From Carallia brachiata (Eukaryota; Streptophyta; Magnoliopsida; Malpighiales; Rhizophoraceae): a DNA stretch of 64,000 nt. The position numbers and the translations under genes are program-made. Shown here one piece after another: positions 10,818 to 21,826 of this stretch. Numbering within the stretch: position 1 is the stretch's first letter; the number at the start of each line of letters is the position of its first letter. The stretch is from the NCBI GenBank assembly GCA_021464245.1, contig JADCRB010000030.1:1329376-1393375 (forward strand), read 5' to 3'. The notes beneath the pieces are model-generated. The model did not search any database, was not told where the DNA came from, and saw only the letters and a list, made by a program, of their open reading frames with translations.

Positions 10818-12507
10818 ATGACTGGCGGCGGAGCATCGGGGAGGACCCCGACGTGGAAGGAAAGAGAGAATAACAAGAGGAGGGAAAGAAGGAGAAGAGC
10901 TATAGCTGCAAAGATATATTCAGGGCTTAGAGCTCAGGGGAACTATAAGCTCCCCAAGCACTGCGACAATAACGAGGTCTTGAAAGCTCTCTGTGCTGAG
11001 GCTGGCTGGATCGTTGAAGAAGATGGCACCACTTTTCGCAAGGTTTCATCTTCCTCCTTTTTTTTTTTCCTTCTGCTTTAATTTTCTGCCCCTTTTTTTG
11101 AATCTTGATTGAAGTTTCTTAGATACGTTTCTTTTGATTCGCTCAAAAATCGGTTTTATAGATCTGCTTTAATGACAATGTTTCTATCGATCTTGGTCTT
11201 TTTTGTTCTCTTCTTTGTTTATTTGCGCTTTCATTTTGTCCATGCTGCTTGGTGAGTCTTGGCTTTCATTTCTGTTGATTCAGTCCATTTTCTCATTTCT
11301 GTGAAGTTTAATTTATGTCATGTTTGTGGGGTTTGATAGGATCTTACAGAAAAGGGGAAAAAATTGGTAAGTTTCTGGAAGTTGTGTTCTGATCTGAACA
11401 GCGGTCGTTACTTTGGTTATCTCGCATATTTTTGTAGGTTCTTTCTCTTGCCTGCTGCTGCTTATGTTTCTCAGTAGACGTATCATTATGATGTTTAGCC
11501 ATTTTTGGGGTATTGCTAGTCATGTAATTAAGTTCAATAAGCCTTGTTTCTCTGATTCTTCTGTCAAGATCAGCATGACAATTGCCCCTTTCCGTTAAAT
11601 CCATGGATCATCTGGTGGCAGCCCCATTGAAACTTTCATCATACTAGCTAGCTTGAAATTTTTTGGCCTTGAAGTAACAAATCTTGTATGCTGTGTTTCC
11701 CAATTTGTATAGCATATTGTACCAGCAGTATACCTCCAAATTGACTCTTCTTTCTTGATGTTTCGCTTACAGGGTTGCAAGCCACTTCCGACTGAGATTG
11801 GAGGCACTCCAACGAACATCAGCGCCTGTTCCTCCCTGCAGCCAAGCCCACAATCGTCGAATTTCACAAGTCCAGTACCTTCTTACCATGCTAGTCCATC
11901 ATCCTCCTCATTCCCAAGTCCATCCAGATTTGATGGCAACCCTTCCACTTATCTCCTCCCATTTCTCCGTAACATAGCTGCAATCCCTGCAAATCTCCCT
12001 CCTTTAAGAATATCTAATAGTGCTCCAGTAACCCCACCGCTCTCTTCCCCTACTAGAAGTTCAAAGCCAAAACCTGATTGGGAATCACTTTCAAATGGCT
12101 CCTTGAACTCCTTTCGCCACCCGCTTTTCGCTGTCTCTGCCCCTTCAAGCCCTACACGACGCCATCACGTGGCACCTGCTACAATACCAGAATGTGATGA
12201 ATCTGATGACACCGTGGAATCTGGCAGATGGGTGAGTTTTCAGGCACCGGTGCCCCAGGTAGCTCCTCCTTCGCCTACCTTTAATCTGGTCAAACCGGTA
12301 GCTCAGCAGAGTGGTTTTCAGGATGGGCTTGATGGTCATGGAGGACCTGGCTGGGCAGCAGCAGCATCAGCAGCAGCAGAGAGGGGAAGAGGCTCAGAGT
12401 TTGAGTTTGAGAATGGAAGGGTAAAGCCGTGGGAGGGCGAGAGGATACACGAGATAGGGGTGGATGACCTTGAACTCACACTTGGGACTGGAAAGGCCCG
12501 GTGTTAA
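10818..12507 (+). CDS. BZR1/BES1-type brassinosteroid-signalling transcription factor
   Basis: Two exons, 10818-11042 and 11773-12507, are joined by a phase-0 intron with GT donor and CAG acceptor, giving 319 residues. Residues about 9-75 form the atypical basic helix-loop-helix DNA-binding domain ([16 protein letters not shown], then [15 protein letters not shown]). A Ser/Pro-rich region with many GSK3-type sites follows, including [18 protein letters not shown] (154-160) matches the 14-3-3 binding site. [10 protein letters not shown] (210-219) is the PEST segment altered in the Arabidopsis bzr1-1D gain-of-function allele. VKPWEGERI (292-300) matches the BIN2 docking region, and LELTLG (308-313) is the EAR repression motif. 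These features fit nuclear BZR1/BES1 rather than the more distant BEH proteins. The poly-Ala N-terminus of Arabidopsis BZR1 is absent. The exon-intron layout matches the family. Function is inferred from family knowledge: a brassinosteroid-controlled activator or repressor regulated by BIN2 phosphorylation, PP2A and 14-3-3. Confidence 0.95.
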
Positions 12508-14107
12508 GCTTTCGTTGAATGATCTTTCTTGGGGAATGTAAAAACCAGAAGGAATGCCCAAATTGTTGAGCATCCTCACTAGTTTATTTGTTTTCCTTAG
12601 CTTGTTGGAAGCATCAATTGAGGACTGCCTCTGACTTCTACAAATGTGGGCATCCATGACTGCATAAATTTTCTTGTGTCTGGTAGATGTAAAGTTTTAT
12701 TTCTTCTGAAGCAATTACGGGGATCTGAATTTACCCGATTGAGTTGCTGCTAATCAAAATTCTTGCAGGTTTCATGGAAGAACTAATGCCCCCCATATTA
12801 CATTCTGGGATAAAGACTGAAGCAAGTGATTTGGAAGTTCAAAGTTGTATCGTTGTTAATGTTCTTCATTGCTTATATTTTCAGATTGACCAATTTCATA
12901 TGTATCCTTTGTGGAAACGCCATATCAAACACCTTGGAGGTGGTCATTTTCTTTTTTAATTTGAAGACCACCCTGTTTCAGTTTCAGGTTCTTATTTTTT
13001 AATATGCATATTTGATGCTTTGATTATGTTTCAAAACCTGCCCATGTCGTTTAAATTCAGATACTCCTTCAGTGTCTCATACTTTCATGTTCTGTTCTTA
13101 CAACCTGATGTTTGGTTTCCAACACTCCATGGTACATTTCCACAGCGAAGTTTCTGCCAGTAAGTGTGGCCTTTGGCAGGTCAAAGGGCATCTTAGAATG
13201 CAGCCTCCTTTGGGGGGACCCCTCCCCCTTCGCCCATGTGACATGTTGGCAATTGGCATGCGAACTGATTGTCACGCATGATGTATTAAAGGTGCCAACC
13301 ATTTTAGCTACTTTCGGCTTTCAATTATTAACAGCTCTGCGCTCATTTCCGTGGCATATCCAAATTATTTCAATATCAAGACTAGGATGTGTTTATATAT
13401 ATCTTTTCAGTGTTTTTTCTGAAAAAAAAAATTAAAACTTTGATTGAGCCATACAAAATTTGGGTACTTAATTTCTTATGCTGAGATAATTGAAAGCATA
13501 ATAAATTATCTTTGAAGGTCTCCACTAGAAAAGGAGAAATGCCAAGTATAGGCCCTGTCCTATGCATTTGACCATTTGTTATTGTTGTTTGCGCCTTTAT
13601 CATCAGCTTACGGACTTCATGTTGTGGAATTGTGGTGCTATGAGCCTGTGACCGGTGGCCTTTTTTTTTTTTTTTTTTTTATGATTAGAAATTTTAAATA
13701 AACAACTATAAAAAATAAATAAATTAATAACAATTATATAATTGTGCTTTCTCTTGAAACTGTGATATCAATTTGATCTGTAAGTAGCAACGTCTCAATA
13801 CCTGAAGGAGGATCATCTTAAACTTGAAAGGAAATAAAGTTGAATATTCCCACATTAATAAAGTCTGTACAGAAATTAATTTCTTAAAGTGTACCTCAAG
13901 AGACATGTCAAATAAGCAATTGTTTATGAGTTTACGGCACTCAGCAATAATTGGAAGAAAAAAATCTAACTTCCAATCATCTATAGTAAGTTGCACATTT
14001 GAGACCAGTGGCTTTTGAGTTGCACATTTTTTGGACAGTCAGTGTAATGGAGCTTTGGACTCGCCGTCTATGCCCACCTCAAATCAATGTTCGTTTTAGG
14101 AATTAAT
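12508..14107. other. 3' UTR of the BZR1-type gene, then intergenic
   Basis: The first 150-200 bases probably include the 3' UTR. A poly(T) run lies at about 13662-13680. Several short open frames (for example 12744-12959 and 13112-13435) show no recognisable domain and overlap in different frames, so I do not call them genes. Confidence 0.5.
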
Positions 14108-14119
14108 TGTTTAAAGTAA
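14108..14119 (+). pseudogene. Last codons and stop of a missing UGT copy
   Basis: TGT TTA AAG TAA matches, base for base apart from the stop type, the end of the ancestral C-terminal tail downstream of UGT-B (from 28528). It also matches the tail of UGT-A, which reads TTA AAG TAA at 20920-20928. Upstream of 14108 the similarity stops abruptly. This marks the breakpoint of a deletion or duplication that removed the body of another array member. Confidence 0.65.
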
Positions 14120-14932
14120 TTGATTCATTAATACTATATTAAAAAGGAGTTGAAAGATTCGATCCAAAAGGAGTAAAGATTTTCATCCCACGTAAAAAGG
14201 AGTTGAAAGATTCGATCCCACATTTTCAAATCCCCTCATATAGTTATAATACGAACTTTAACTTTTTTTGTTAAAAAAAATGTTAATCCTACGATACTAG
14301 AGGTTCACATATGAAGTTAATCTATTATTATCATCTGCATCTGGTAAACAAAATATTGCCATATTTGCTAAAAAGTTTAAAGGTTAAAAAAAAATCCTTA
14401 TAATTTAAATTAGAGTTGTCAAAATTTTCATTTATGTAGTTAATTATTGCATAATATTGGGTTAAGCCCACATAAGGATATCCGATCATTCCTTTTCTTT
14501 TCCAGCTTTCTCTTATTTATTATCTTTTTTTTAGGAAACTTTTCCAGCTGTCTCATTTACTCATAGTGATGTGCAGATTCAAGTAAAATAAAAAAAAAAA
14601 AAGCCAACGAACCAACCCAGCACTAAGCAGTACCTGTAATATTCCTTAGATGACTTTCCTTTCAGTTAGCATGAGATTCTGCTGTTCATTTCATTTCATA
14701 GCATTTGGATTTTGGATGCATAATTAGGTAACAGCAAACTAATTAACTAAGTCTTTCGGGCTGAAATTGGATCCCTAAATCCCCTTTTAGTCCCTTTTTC
14801 AATCATGACCTCTATTGAACAGACACAACAAATAATCTCCCATAAATGTGGGAGGGCGCACAACCCATCACACGTACCAAATTCCAACCCCCATCACACG
14901 TACCAAATTCCGAACTCCCCCCCCCCCCCCCC

Positions 14933-15212
14933 AAAATATATTTTTAATCTTCAACTTTTTTTATATTTTGAGTCTTAACATTTTTTATTTAAATTTAAAT
15001 TTTTAATTTTATATCAAATCAGTTCTTCTATTTGTTAAAAGTAATCAATTTATTAAAAAATAATTTTAACTTTACAAAAAATTATTTAAAAAAAGATTAA
15101 ATATAGAAATTGAATATTTTTTTATAAAAATATACATATTACCTATTTATTCGTATATTTATTAATTAAAAAAATATTTAATTTACATATTTTATCCATA
15201 AAAAAAAATATG
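14933..15212. mobile_element. AT-rich insertion in unit 1, MITE-like
   Basis: Units 2 and 3 run directly from a poly-C or poly-A stretch into 'CACTTGAATCCAAG', but unit 1 has about 280 extra AT-rich bases here. Its sequence resembles the element at 25682-26159 (shared segments such as ATCAAAT..TTCTATTTGTT and GATTTTAACTTTA). Terminal repeats are degraded, so the ends are approximate. Confidence 0.45.
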
Positions 15213-16140
15213 ACACTCGAGTCCAAGCGCAAAACAACATGACAGACGTAACATCACATATGTGGGTCATGCAGAACTTCTTTTGCAGAAAAGTCGTGGC
15301 TCTGATAATTGATTAGACAAAAAAAAGCTTACAGCTAAATCATTTACAAACAGAGATTGTGCAAAGGGACAGAGAAAATGGGGATTGCTGAACTCAAAGG
15401 ACGTTCACTTATTTCACTTAAAAGGTCCTTGTAATTATTGGGCAGTGGTGATGAAGATAATGTTGCAGCTAAGAAAAAGTTGACTAATCCACCGGCGATG
15501 ATATGTGTGCAATAGTAATTATTATAAGTCTTAAAAATTATTAAAAAAAATTTAAGTTAAAAGTAAAAAAAAAAATAATTATTATAAGATAAAAATTATA
15601 TTGAAATTAAATTTATATAAATGAGTTAAATTAATGAGTATATACTATATATCAAATAATAATTATAAATTATAAATTATAAATTTTATTAAAAGTTTAC
15701 AATAAAAATAAAATAAACTTGTAATTATTATAAATAATATTATTATTTTATTATATTTTAATATGAAATATTATATTTGTTAATAATATGAATTTCTAAA
15801 CACGACCAGTCACTGATGGCTCAACATTTGGAATCTTATTCTTGGTGGCTGTTGTTTACAAACCTGCTCATTTTGCCGACGTTTGAGTAGTTAGATTCTT
15901 CAAGAAATTTGGTTTACACAGCAATCTAACGCTCAAAAGCTTGCGATCAGGCACAATTTCCAACAATTTTTAGCAAGTAATCTATGTCTTTAAACTTCAA
16001 AACAAAATTGGGAATGGCTTAGTCTCGACTCAGGGATACTTCTGTTTTAAGAGTTGAACATCAGCTTCAGAGACCACGGCCAAAACATCAAGTACTCAAA
16101 TCAAACACAACTGGGCAACTATAGCAAGGGTCACGATATA

Positions 16141-18625
16141 TATATATAGTTTATAGAAATTTTCTCTATATTTGTAGTTTCAAGTGGCATTGTTAAATTT
16201 TTTTTAAAATAATGATATAATCTTTCTCAAAAATTCTAATATTTTAATAATAATATTATAAAGCGGTAGTTTAGAAAAAAATTAGATATAAAATGTATAA
16301 TTAATGAAAAATTGTTAGGTTATGATTAATTATTATAAATGATTTTGTAACATTTCTAATAATTATTGCTATGAAATGAAAAAAAAACTATTACTATTTG
16401 GTAACTTTTAACAATTATTACAATAAAAAAATTATCAAAAATTTTATTTCTAATATTTATGTGAAACTACTACTATACTTCTCCTTATCTGTAGCCAAAA
16501 AAAAAAAAAAACACTAATAGTTAATGTCAACAAAATTTAATTTTTTGGACAAAAAATTTAATTACAGCAAGTAATTTTGTTTGGAAAAATTTATAAAATC
16601 TATGTCATATATTAACATTATAAAGAAGAAGTTTAGAGAAAACTTTCCCTTATTTCACTTTCAAAATTAATGGCATCTTTTTCCAAAAAATAATATTAAA
16701 TTATATAAAATATATAATTAATGACAAAATTTTAGGTTATAACTAATTATTATAAATGATTTTGTGACAGTTCTAACAATTATTGCTATGAAATGAAAAA
16801 AAATTACAATTTTGTAACTTTTTAACAATTATTACAACAAAAAATATTATCAAAAATTTCATTTCAAACATTGTGTGAAATTGTTACTATAATTCTTCTT
16901 ATTTGTAGCAAAAAAAAAAAAAAACTAATAGTTAATGTCAACAAAATTTAATTACAGTAATTATGTTTAGAAAAACTTAGAAAATCTATGTCTAAGTATA
17001 AGTGTCAAACAGCAAAAAAAAGCATCAACTTCCGCACCAATTTTCAATTTAATTTTTCCTCTATCTCCTAAATTTTTTTCAACTACTTAAATCTTAAATT
17101 TCTCTCCATTAATGCTCATTAATTGCTAAGGTAAAATGTTTTCACTAATTTCCCATATAACTTCTTACTATTTCCAAATTATCACTCTTGACAATTGCAT
17201 ATATATTCAGTTATTCACAAACAATTACAATTGTGACAGAACTCTCCTCAATTGCGACTGCTATAGTTATATTATTAATCAAGACTCATGTTTCTGAGCG
17301 AGTTCAATTTTTTTTAGTTAAAAATTTACTTCCATAATTACTTTTTATTCCTCAAATCATTTATCTATATAACAATAGTATAAGAGAAAGATGAGAAAAA
17401 AATTACCCTTATTCTGACCAAACTAATAAATTATAGCTAAAAAAAAAAAAGAAAAATGAAAGAAGGATGAAAATGATAAAATTTCATATCTATTATAATA
17501 ATCACCATAAATAAATTCTATTTTTCATTATTATTAGTGGAGGTTACCTATTCGTATTAATCCCTCATTAATTAGATTTTTTTCTTTACTTAATTAAAAA
17601 TAAGTAATTTCAATCGCTATTTGACTTATTTGGTATATTTTCTATACATTATTAGAATTAATTGCAATTTTAACAATATATCTCATAACTTCTCATTATT
17701 AACCTTCTCCACATTTGTCTCTTTTCTCTAAATTTACTTCCTTATCTCCACAATTCGTCTTCTTTATTTTTTTCTATAAAGAAACTTTCCTCTTATTCCT
17801 TTCGCCTCCAACCCCAATTTCCATAATCAGGACTAACAGATTAAAATGTATTTATCAACAATTCTCCGTTAAAGAAAAATGTTTTCAACAATTTTATTTT
17901 TACATCTCTTTTTATAACTGCATTCCTATTCATCTTTTTGCCTCGATCTCTTTCTCACTGTCTTTGCAGTCATAACAAAACTCACCGAGGACTGTTACCA
18001 TAAACGAATACCAAATAATTTGACTATACTAAAAATGGAATACCACATGGGTAAGTATTAATTTTTATGAATTTATGCTTAAGGTAATATTTTTTTTATT
18101 ATTTTTTTCTTTATTAATCTGTAATATAGTGTAGCATATAATATCCTTTTAAATAAATTATATCATAATTTTGGAAAACAAGTAGTTACCACAAATGATC
18201 AAAGAGACAACAAAAATAGAATGTATATTAGATGTATGCTTTTTTTCTTATCTCATTCGAGTGTTTAAGTCTATTATATCATCCTTCCATTTCAAAATTG
18301 TTATGGTATCTTATCGTTGTACTTCCAAAGGTTAAATTCTCTCTTTTATTGCAAATTGTTACCAACTATTTCTTGGATTTAAAATCTACAATTAATTATT
18401 ACATGTTAACTTTCATGCATATTGTAAGTGTGCTTTGCAAAAAAAAAAAATATATAAACATTTTTAAATTCTTTTTAAAAATTAGTACAAATAATAGATC
18501 ATAAATAAATTTAAAAAATTAATAAATAATAACTTAAATTCGTTTTACTTTTTTTTAATAAATATTAAAAATCTGCACAATATGCACGTATGAATTCTAA
18601 TATATATATATATATATATAATTGG
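16141..18625. mobile_element. 2.5-kb AT-rich insertion specific to unit 1
   Basis: In units 2 and 3 the motif GTCACGATATA is followed within 30-270 bases by GGCTTTCGTCCC. In unit 1 these flanks are about 2.48 kb apart, at 16133 and 18626. The extra DNA is AT-rich, has no recognisable transposase or reverse transcriptase, and carries an internal tandem duplication (about 16240-16560 and 16690-16965). Both edges run into AT dinucleotide repeats, so exact ends and target-site duplication cannot be fixed. Short open frames (17715-17975, 18232-18504) are low complexity and not called as genes. Confidence 0.5.
16240..16965 (+). repeat. Tandem duplication inside the unit-1 insertion
   Basis: Two direct copies about 420 bp apart share long segments, including TTATAAATGATTTTGT, TTATTGCTATGAAATGAAA and CTAATAGTTAATGTCAACAA. 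Each ends in a poly(A) run of about 14 (near 16500 and 16912). Confidence 0.7.
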
Positions 18626-19415
18626 CTTTCGTCCCTTATCATTTTGACAGGAACAATCTGTCTTCCATTATTTCTCCATCCGGATAAATATAAATATATA
18701 TCAACAAACATTAATTGACAACCTCAAAAGTTTTGTGGACAGAAGTTACGCTGCTGACAAAAGGTAACAGGGCTCTCTTCAGTGGGTTCATGGACGGGCC
18801 TCTGAAGTCCTTACAATCAAGAGGGACAAGACAAACTATGAAATCGGAGTGTCAAGGATACCTTTTCATTGTCCGATAGGCAACATGTCAACATGTCTTT
18901 GTGATACTAATCCGGACAAAAACAAAATATTGGGTGGTTCAGAAATTTTCAAGTTTCTCTAGAAATTTTAATCCAAGAAAAATCAGACAGAAACAGAAAA
19001 CATTAAATACCTCTTAACGTTGAATAAATGGAAGCATTATCATCACTTAAATCAACCCCAAAACTGAAAGGAAAATGCTTATTAGAATTTTTTAAATAGA
19101 ATTAAAATGATATAATCTATTGAAATAATTGAATTTAAAAAATAAAAAAAATAAATTATTATATATCTTGTCGAATAGAGTGCTCTCACAAGTATATGAG
19201 GTAGAGCCGTATTGCGGAGTTCAAACTGAAAATGGATTAAGTATACAATAATGCACGCCGTAGTCAATCAACTAGACATCAATTACCAAAATTTTACACA
19301 GTCCAAGTAAGTAAAGACAAAATGTATAATGCAAGCCAACTGTTCCTGTCGGGGATTCAACAGGTTAATTAAAAGGAAAATAAGCCATACAATGTGTAGA
19401 ACTCTGGCCAGTGTT

Positions 19416-19431
19416 CCATAAATTGCTCTCC
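19416..19431 (+). promoter_or_regulatory. Conserved core-promoter-like motif of UGT-A
   Basis: CCATAAATTGCTCTCC lies 46 nt before the ATG and recurs at the same place before UGT-B and UGT-C. CATAAAT is a weak TATA-like sequence. The conservation is partly explained by recent duplication, so the promoter role is inference. Confidence 0.35.
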
Positions 19432-19476
19432 TCCTTACTGTTTTTTTCACCTCTCAACTATATTAACTCTTTGGCC

Positions 19477-20928
19477 ATGGAGCAGAACAACACAAGCTCT
19501 AGGCCCCATGTGGTGTTACTATCCTGCCCTGGGATGGGCCACCTAATCCCGGTCCTCCAGCTCTGCAAGCGGTTGGTCATGCTCTACGACTTCGACGTGA
19601 CTACCATTTTTGTTGGCTCTCATTCGTCGCCGGCCGAAACCCAGATAATCCAATCGGCAGCTAGTTCGGAACTCTGCCAAATCGTCCAACTTCCACCGGT
19701 TGACATTACAGGACTGAGTGCTGCCGTTGTTACTCAAATTTCTGTGATGATGCGTGAAATTAGACCGGCACTCCGGTCCGCTATTCTCAACCTCAAGGTC
19801 CGCCCGGCAGCTTTCGTGTGGACCCGTTTGGAGCTGAAACGTTGGTGGTCGCTAAAGAACTTGGAATCCTAAATTTTGTGTATATTGCTTCTAATGCATG
19901 GCGTCTTGCCCTTTTGGCATACCTTCCGGTTCTTGATGTGGAAGTGGAAGGAGAATACGTTGACCAGAAAGAGCCGCTCAAAATTTTGGGTTGTAAAGAA
20001 GTTCGACCGGAAGATGTGTTCGACCCAATGTTGGACCGGACCAACCAGCAGTAGCTGGAAGGTGTGCGGATTGGGAGAGAGATTCCCAGCAGTGATGGGA
20101 TATTAATAAACACGTGGGAGGATTTGCAATCCACAACTCTTGGGGCATTTAAAGATGAGGAACTCTTGGGTCGAGTGGTTAAAGTACCGGTTTACCCAAT
20201 TGGTCCGCTGACCAGGCTGGTTGGACCGTCGGGTTTCAAGAACGAGTTGTATGACTGGTTAAGCGAGAAGCCCGACGGGTTGATAATGTACGTGTCATTT
20301 GGGAGGGTTGGGTCCGTGTCACAAGTGCAAATGATCGAGATAGCTTGGGGCCTTCAGCTGAGCCAACAGAGATTCATTTGGGTGATACGACTACCCACAC
20401 TAAGAAACAGTGATGAATCTATTTCAGTGCAGGCCACGGCGTTGCTGACATATCAACTTACCTGCCACATGGATTTATGTCCCGAATCCAAGGCCTGGGC
20501 TTGCTGGTCCCACAATGGGGCCCACAAGTGGACATCTTGATCCACCCATCAGTGGGAGGATTTCTGACACATTGTGGCTGGAACTCTGTCCTAGAAAGCA
20601 TCACCAACGGGGTGCCAACGATCACATGGCCTCTATACGCGGAGCAAAGGATGAACGCGACGTTACTAGCAGAGGAGCTTAGCATCGCCGTCAGGACGGA
20701 GGTTCTGCCGTCAAAGGGAGTGGTGGGGAGGAAAGAGACAGAGATGTTGATTAAAATGATTATGGTAGATGAAGAAGGTACTAAATTGAGAAGCAAGACT
20801 AAGGAGTTGAAGCAAAGTGCGGAGATGGCTCTTGCTGGGGGTTGTTCTCTTATAATGCATTGTTGGAATTTGCCAAGGTGTGCCAAATTAGCTGGCAACG
20901 CCAAGAAAAAGATGACCGTTTAAAGTAA
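19477..20928 (+). pseudogene. UGT-A: UDP-glycosyltransferase pseudogene (UGT72-like)
   Basis: Homologous along its length to UGT-B and UGT-C and to plant UGT72 enzymes, which glucosylate monolignols and other phenolics. The N-terminus starts MEQNN and keeps the catalytic-His motif PGMGHLIP; the C-terminal half keeps the PSPG box ([10 protein letters not shown]...WPLYAEQ). It is disabled by a 1-nt deletion near 19816 (just before the catalytic-Asp region), a Tyr-to-stop TAG at 20052-20054, a 2-nt loss near 20421, and a 1-nt loss near 20841. An in-frame 9-nt deletion at about 19713 also removes three residues. The codon corresponding to the stop of B and C is TGG at 20893-20895, so the frame would run on to TAA at 20926-20928. 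No intron explains the breaks. Nucleotide similarity to UGT-B is very high, so inactivation is recent. Confidence 0.9.
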
Positions 20929-21370
20929 TTATTTTATTAACATTATGTTAAAAAAGAGGTCTAACATTCATTATTTATGTTTTTTTAATTTTCTTATTAT
21001 AATTATAATAAAAATTTTAACTCTTTTTTACAATTTAAAAAAAATGTCGATCCTATGACGTTAGAGGTTGGATATGAACTTAGCCTATTAGAATGATTAT
21101 CATCGGGTAAATAAAATAATTATGTCATTTTTGCTAAAAAGTTTAAAAGTAAAAAAAAAAACCTTCATAATTTAAATTAAATTTCATTTATTTAGTTAAT
21201 TATCGCATAATGATGGGTTAAGGCCACATGAGGATATCTGATCACCCCTTTTCTTTTCCAGCTTTTATCTTCTTCTTTCTTTTTTAGGAAACTTTTCCAG
21301 CTTTCTCATTTACTCGTAGTGACGTGCAGGTTCAATAAAAAAAAATTCCCAAGCCCTAACCAGTACCCGT

Positions 21371-21381
21371 TATATATATGT

Positions 21382-21415
<34 letters not shown>

Positions 21416-21711
21416 CAAGCAGGAGCCAATATTATTACTCTAGTGAACAGGAATCGCGGTTGAGAAGCACGGAGACATTTGAAATTTTCTCTGGCAGCAA
21501 CAGTTCTCCCCATTGCGACAAACTGCTAACTTAGCTAAGGCATGAGCCACACTATTGGCACAAAGATTAACATAAGTACAAGATATAAAGTTGAAACTAG
21601 AGGCCATTTCAATAATATCAGCAACAAGAAAACCAGCAATGGTGGCTAGATGATGATGGGAACGAATGACTTGCACGGGAGGAAGGCAATCTGACTCCAC
21701 TTCAATAGTAT
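21371..21711 (-). mobile_element. 5'-truncated LINE fragment (RNase H end) in unit 2
   Basis: The minus-strand frame 21700-21440 encodes the C-terminal part of a plant LINE RNase H-like domain (ESDCLPPVQ..., YVNLCANSVAHALAKLA). The fragment is flanked by a perfect 10-bp direct repeat, CAGTACCCGT, at 21361-21370 and 21712-21721. The poly(A) end of the insert (left side on the plus strand) has become a TA/GA microsatellite (about 21371-21408). Unit 1 has the empty site. This is a clean 5'-truncated LINE insertion that predates the duplication giving units 2 and 3. Confidence 0.85.
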
Positions 21712-21826
21712 CAGTACCCGTAATATTCCTTTCGTGACTTTACTTTCAGTAAGCATGACATTCTGCTGTTCATTTCATTTTATAGCATTTGGATTTTGGA
21801 TGCATAATTAAGAAACCGCAAACCAA

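Larger units (their letters stand above)
14108..20928 (+). repeat. UGT array unit 1 (flank plus UGT-A)
   Basis: First of three long paralogous units in direct orientation. It begins exactly at the last codons of a lost UGT, runs through about 5.3 kb of homologous flank, and ends with UGT-A. Shared landmarks with units 2 and 3 include blocks near 14470, 14640-14790, 15820-15950 and 18630-18850, and the promoter region 19290-19476. It lacks the LINE insertion present in the other two units: the empty site CAGTACCTGT is at 14628-14637. A short 22-bp tandem duplication lies at about 14866-14912, and a run of 16 C at 14917-14932. Confidence 0.8.

Noticed and set aside
11755..11772. Open frame starting inside the BZR1-type intron, as if exon 2 were a separate gene
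   Set aside because: The extra codons lie before the CAG acceptor; exon 1 ends at a GT donor in the matching phase and the joined protein fits the family across the junction.
13069..13435. Overlapping short frames on both strands downstream of the BZR1-type gene
   Set aside because: Mutually overlapping in several frames, none recognisable; ordinary chance frames in a locally less AT-rich patch.
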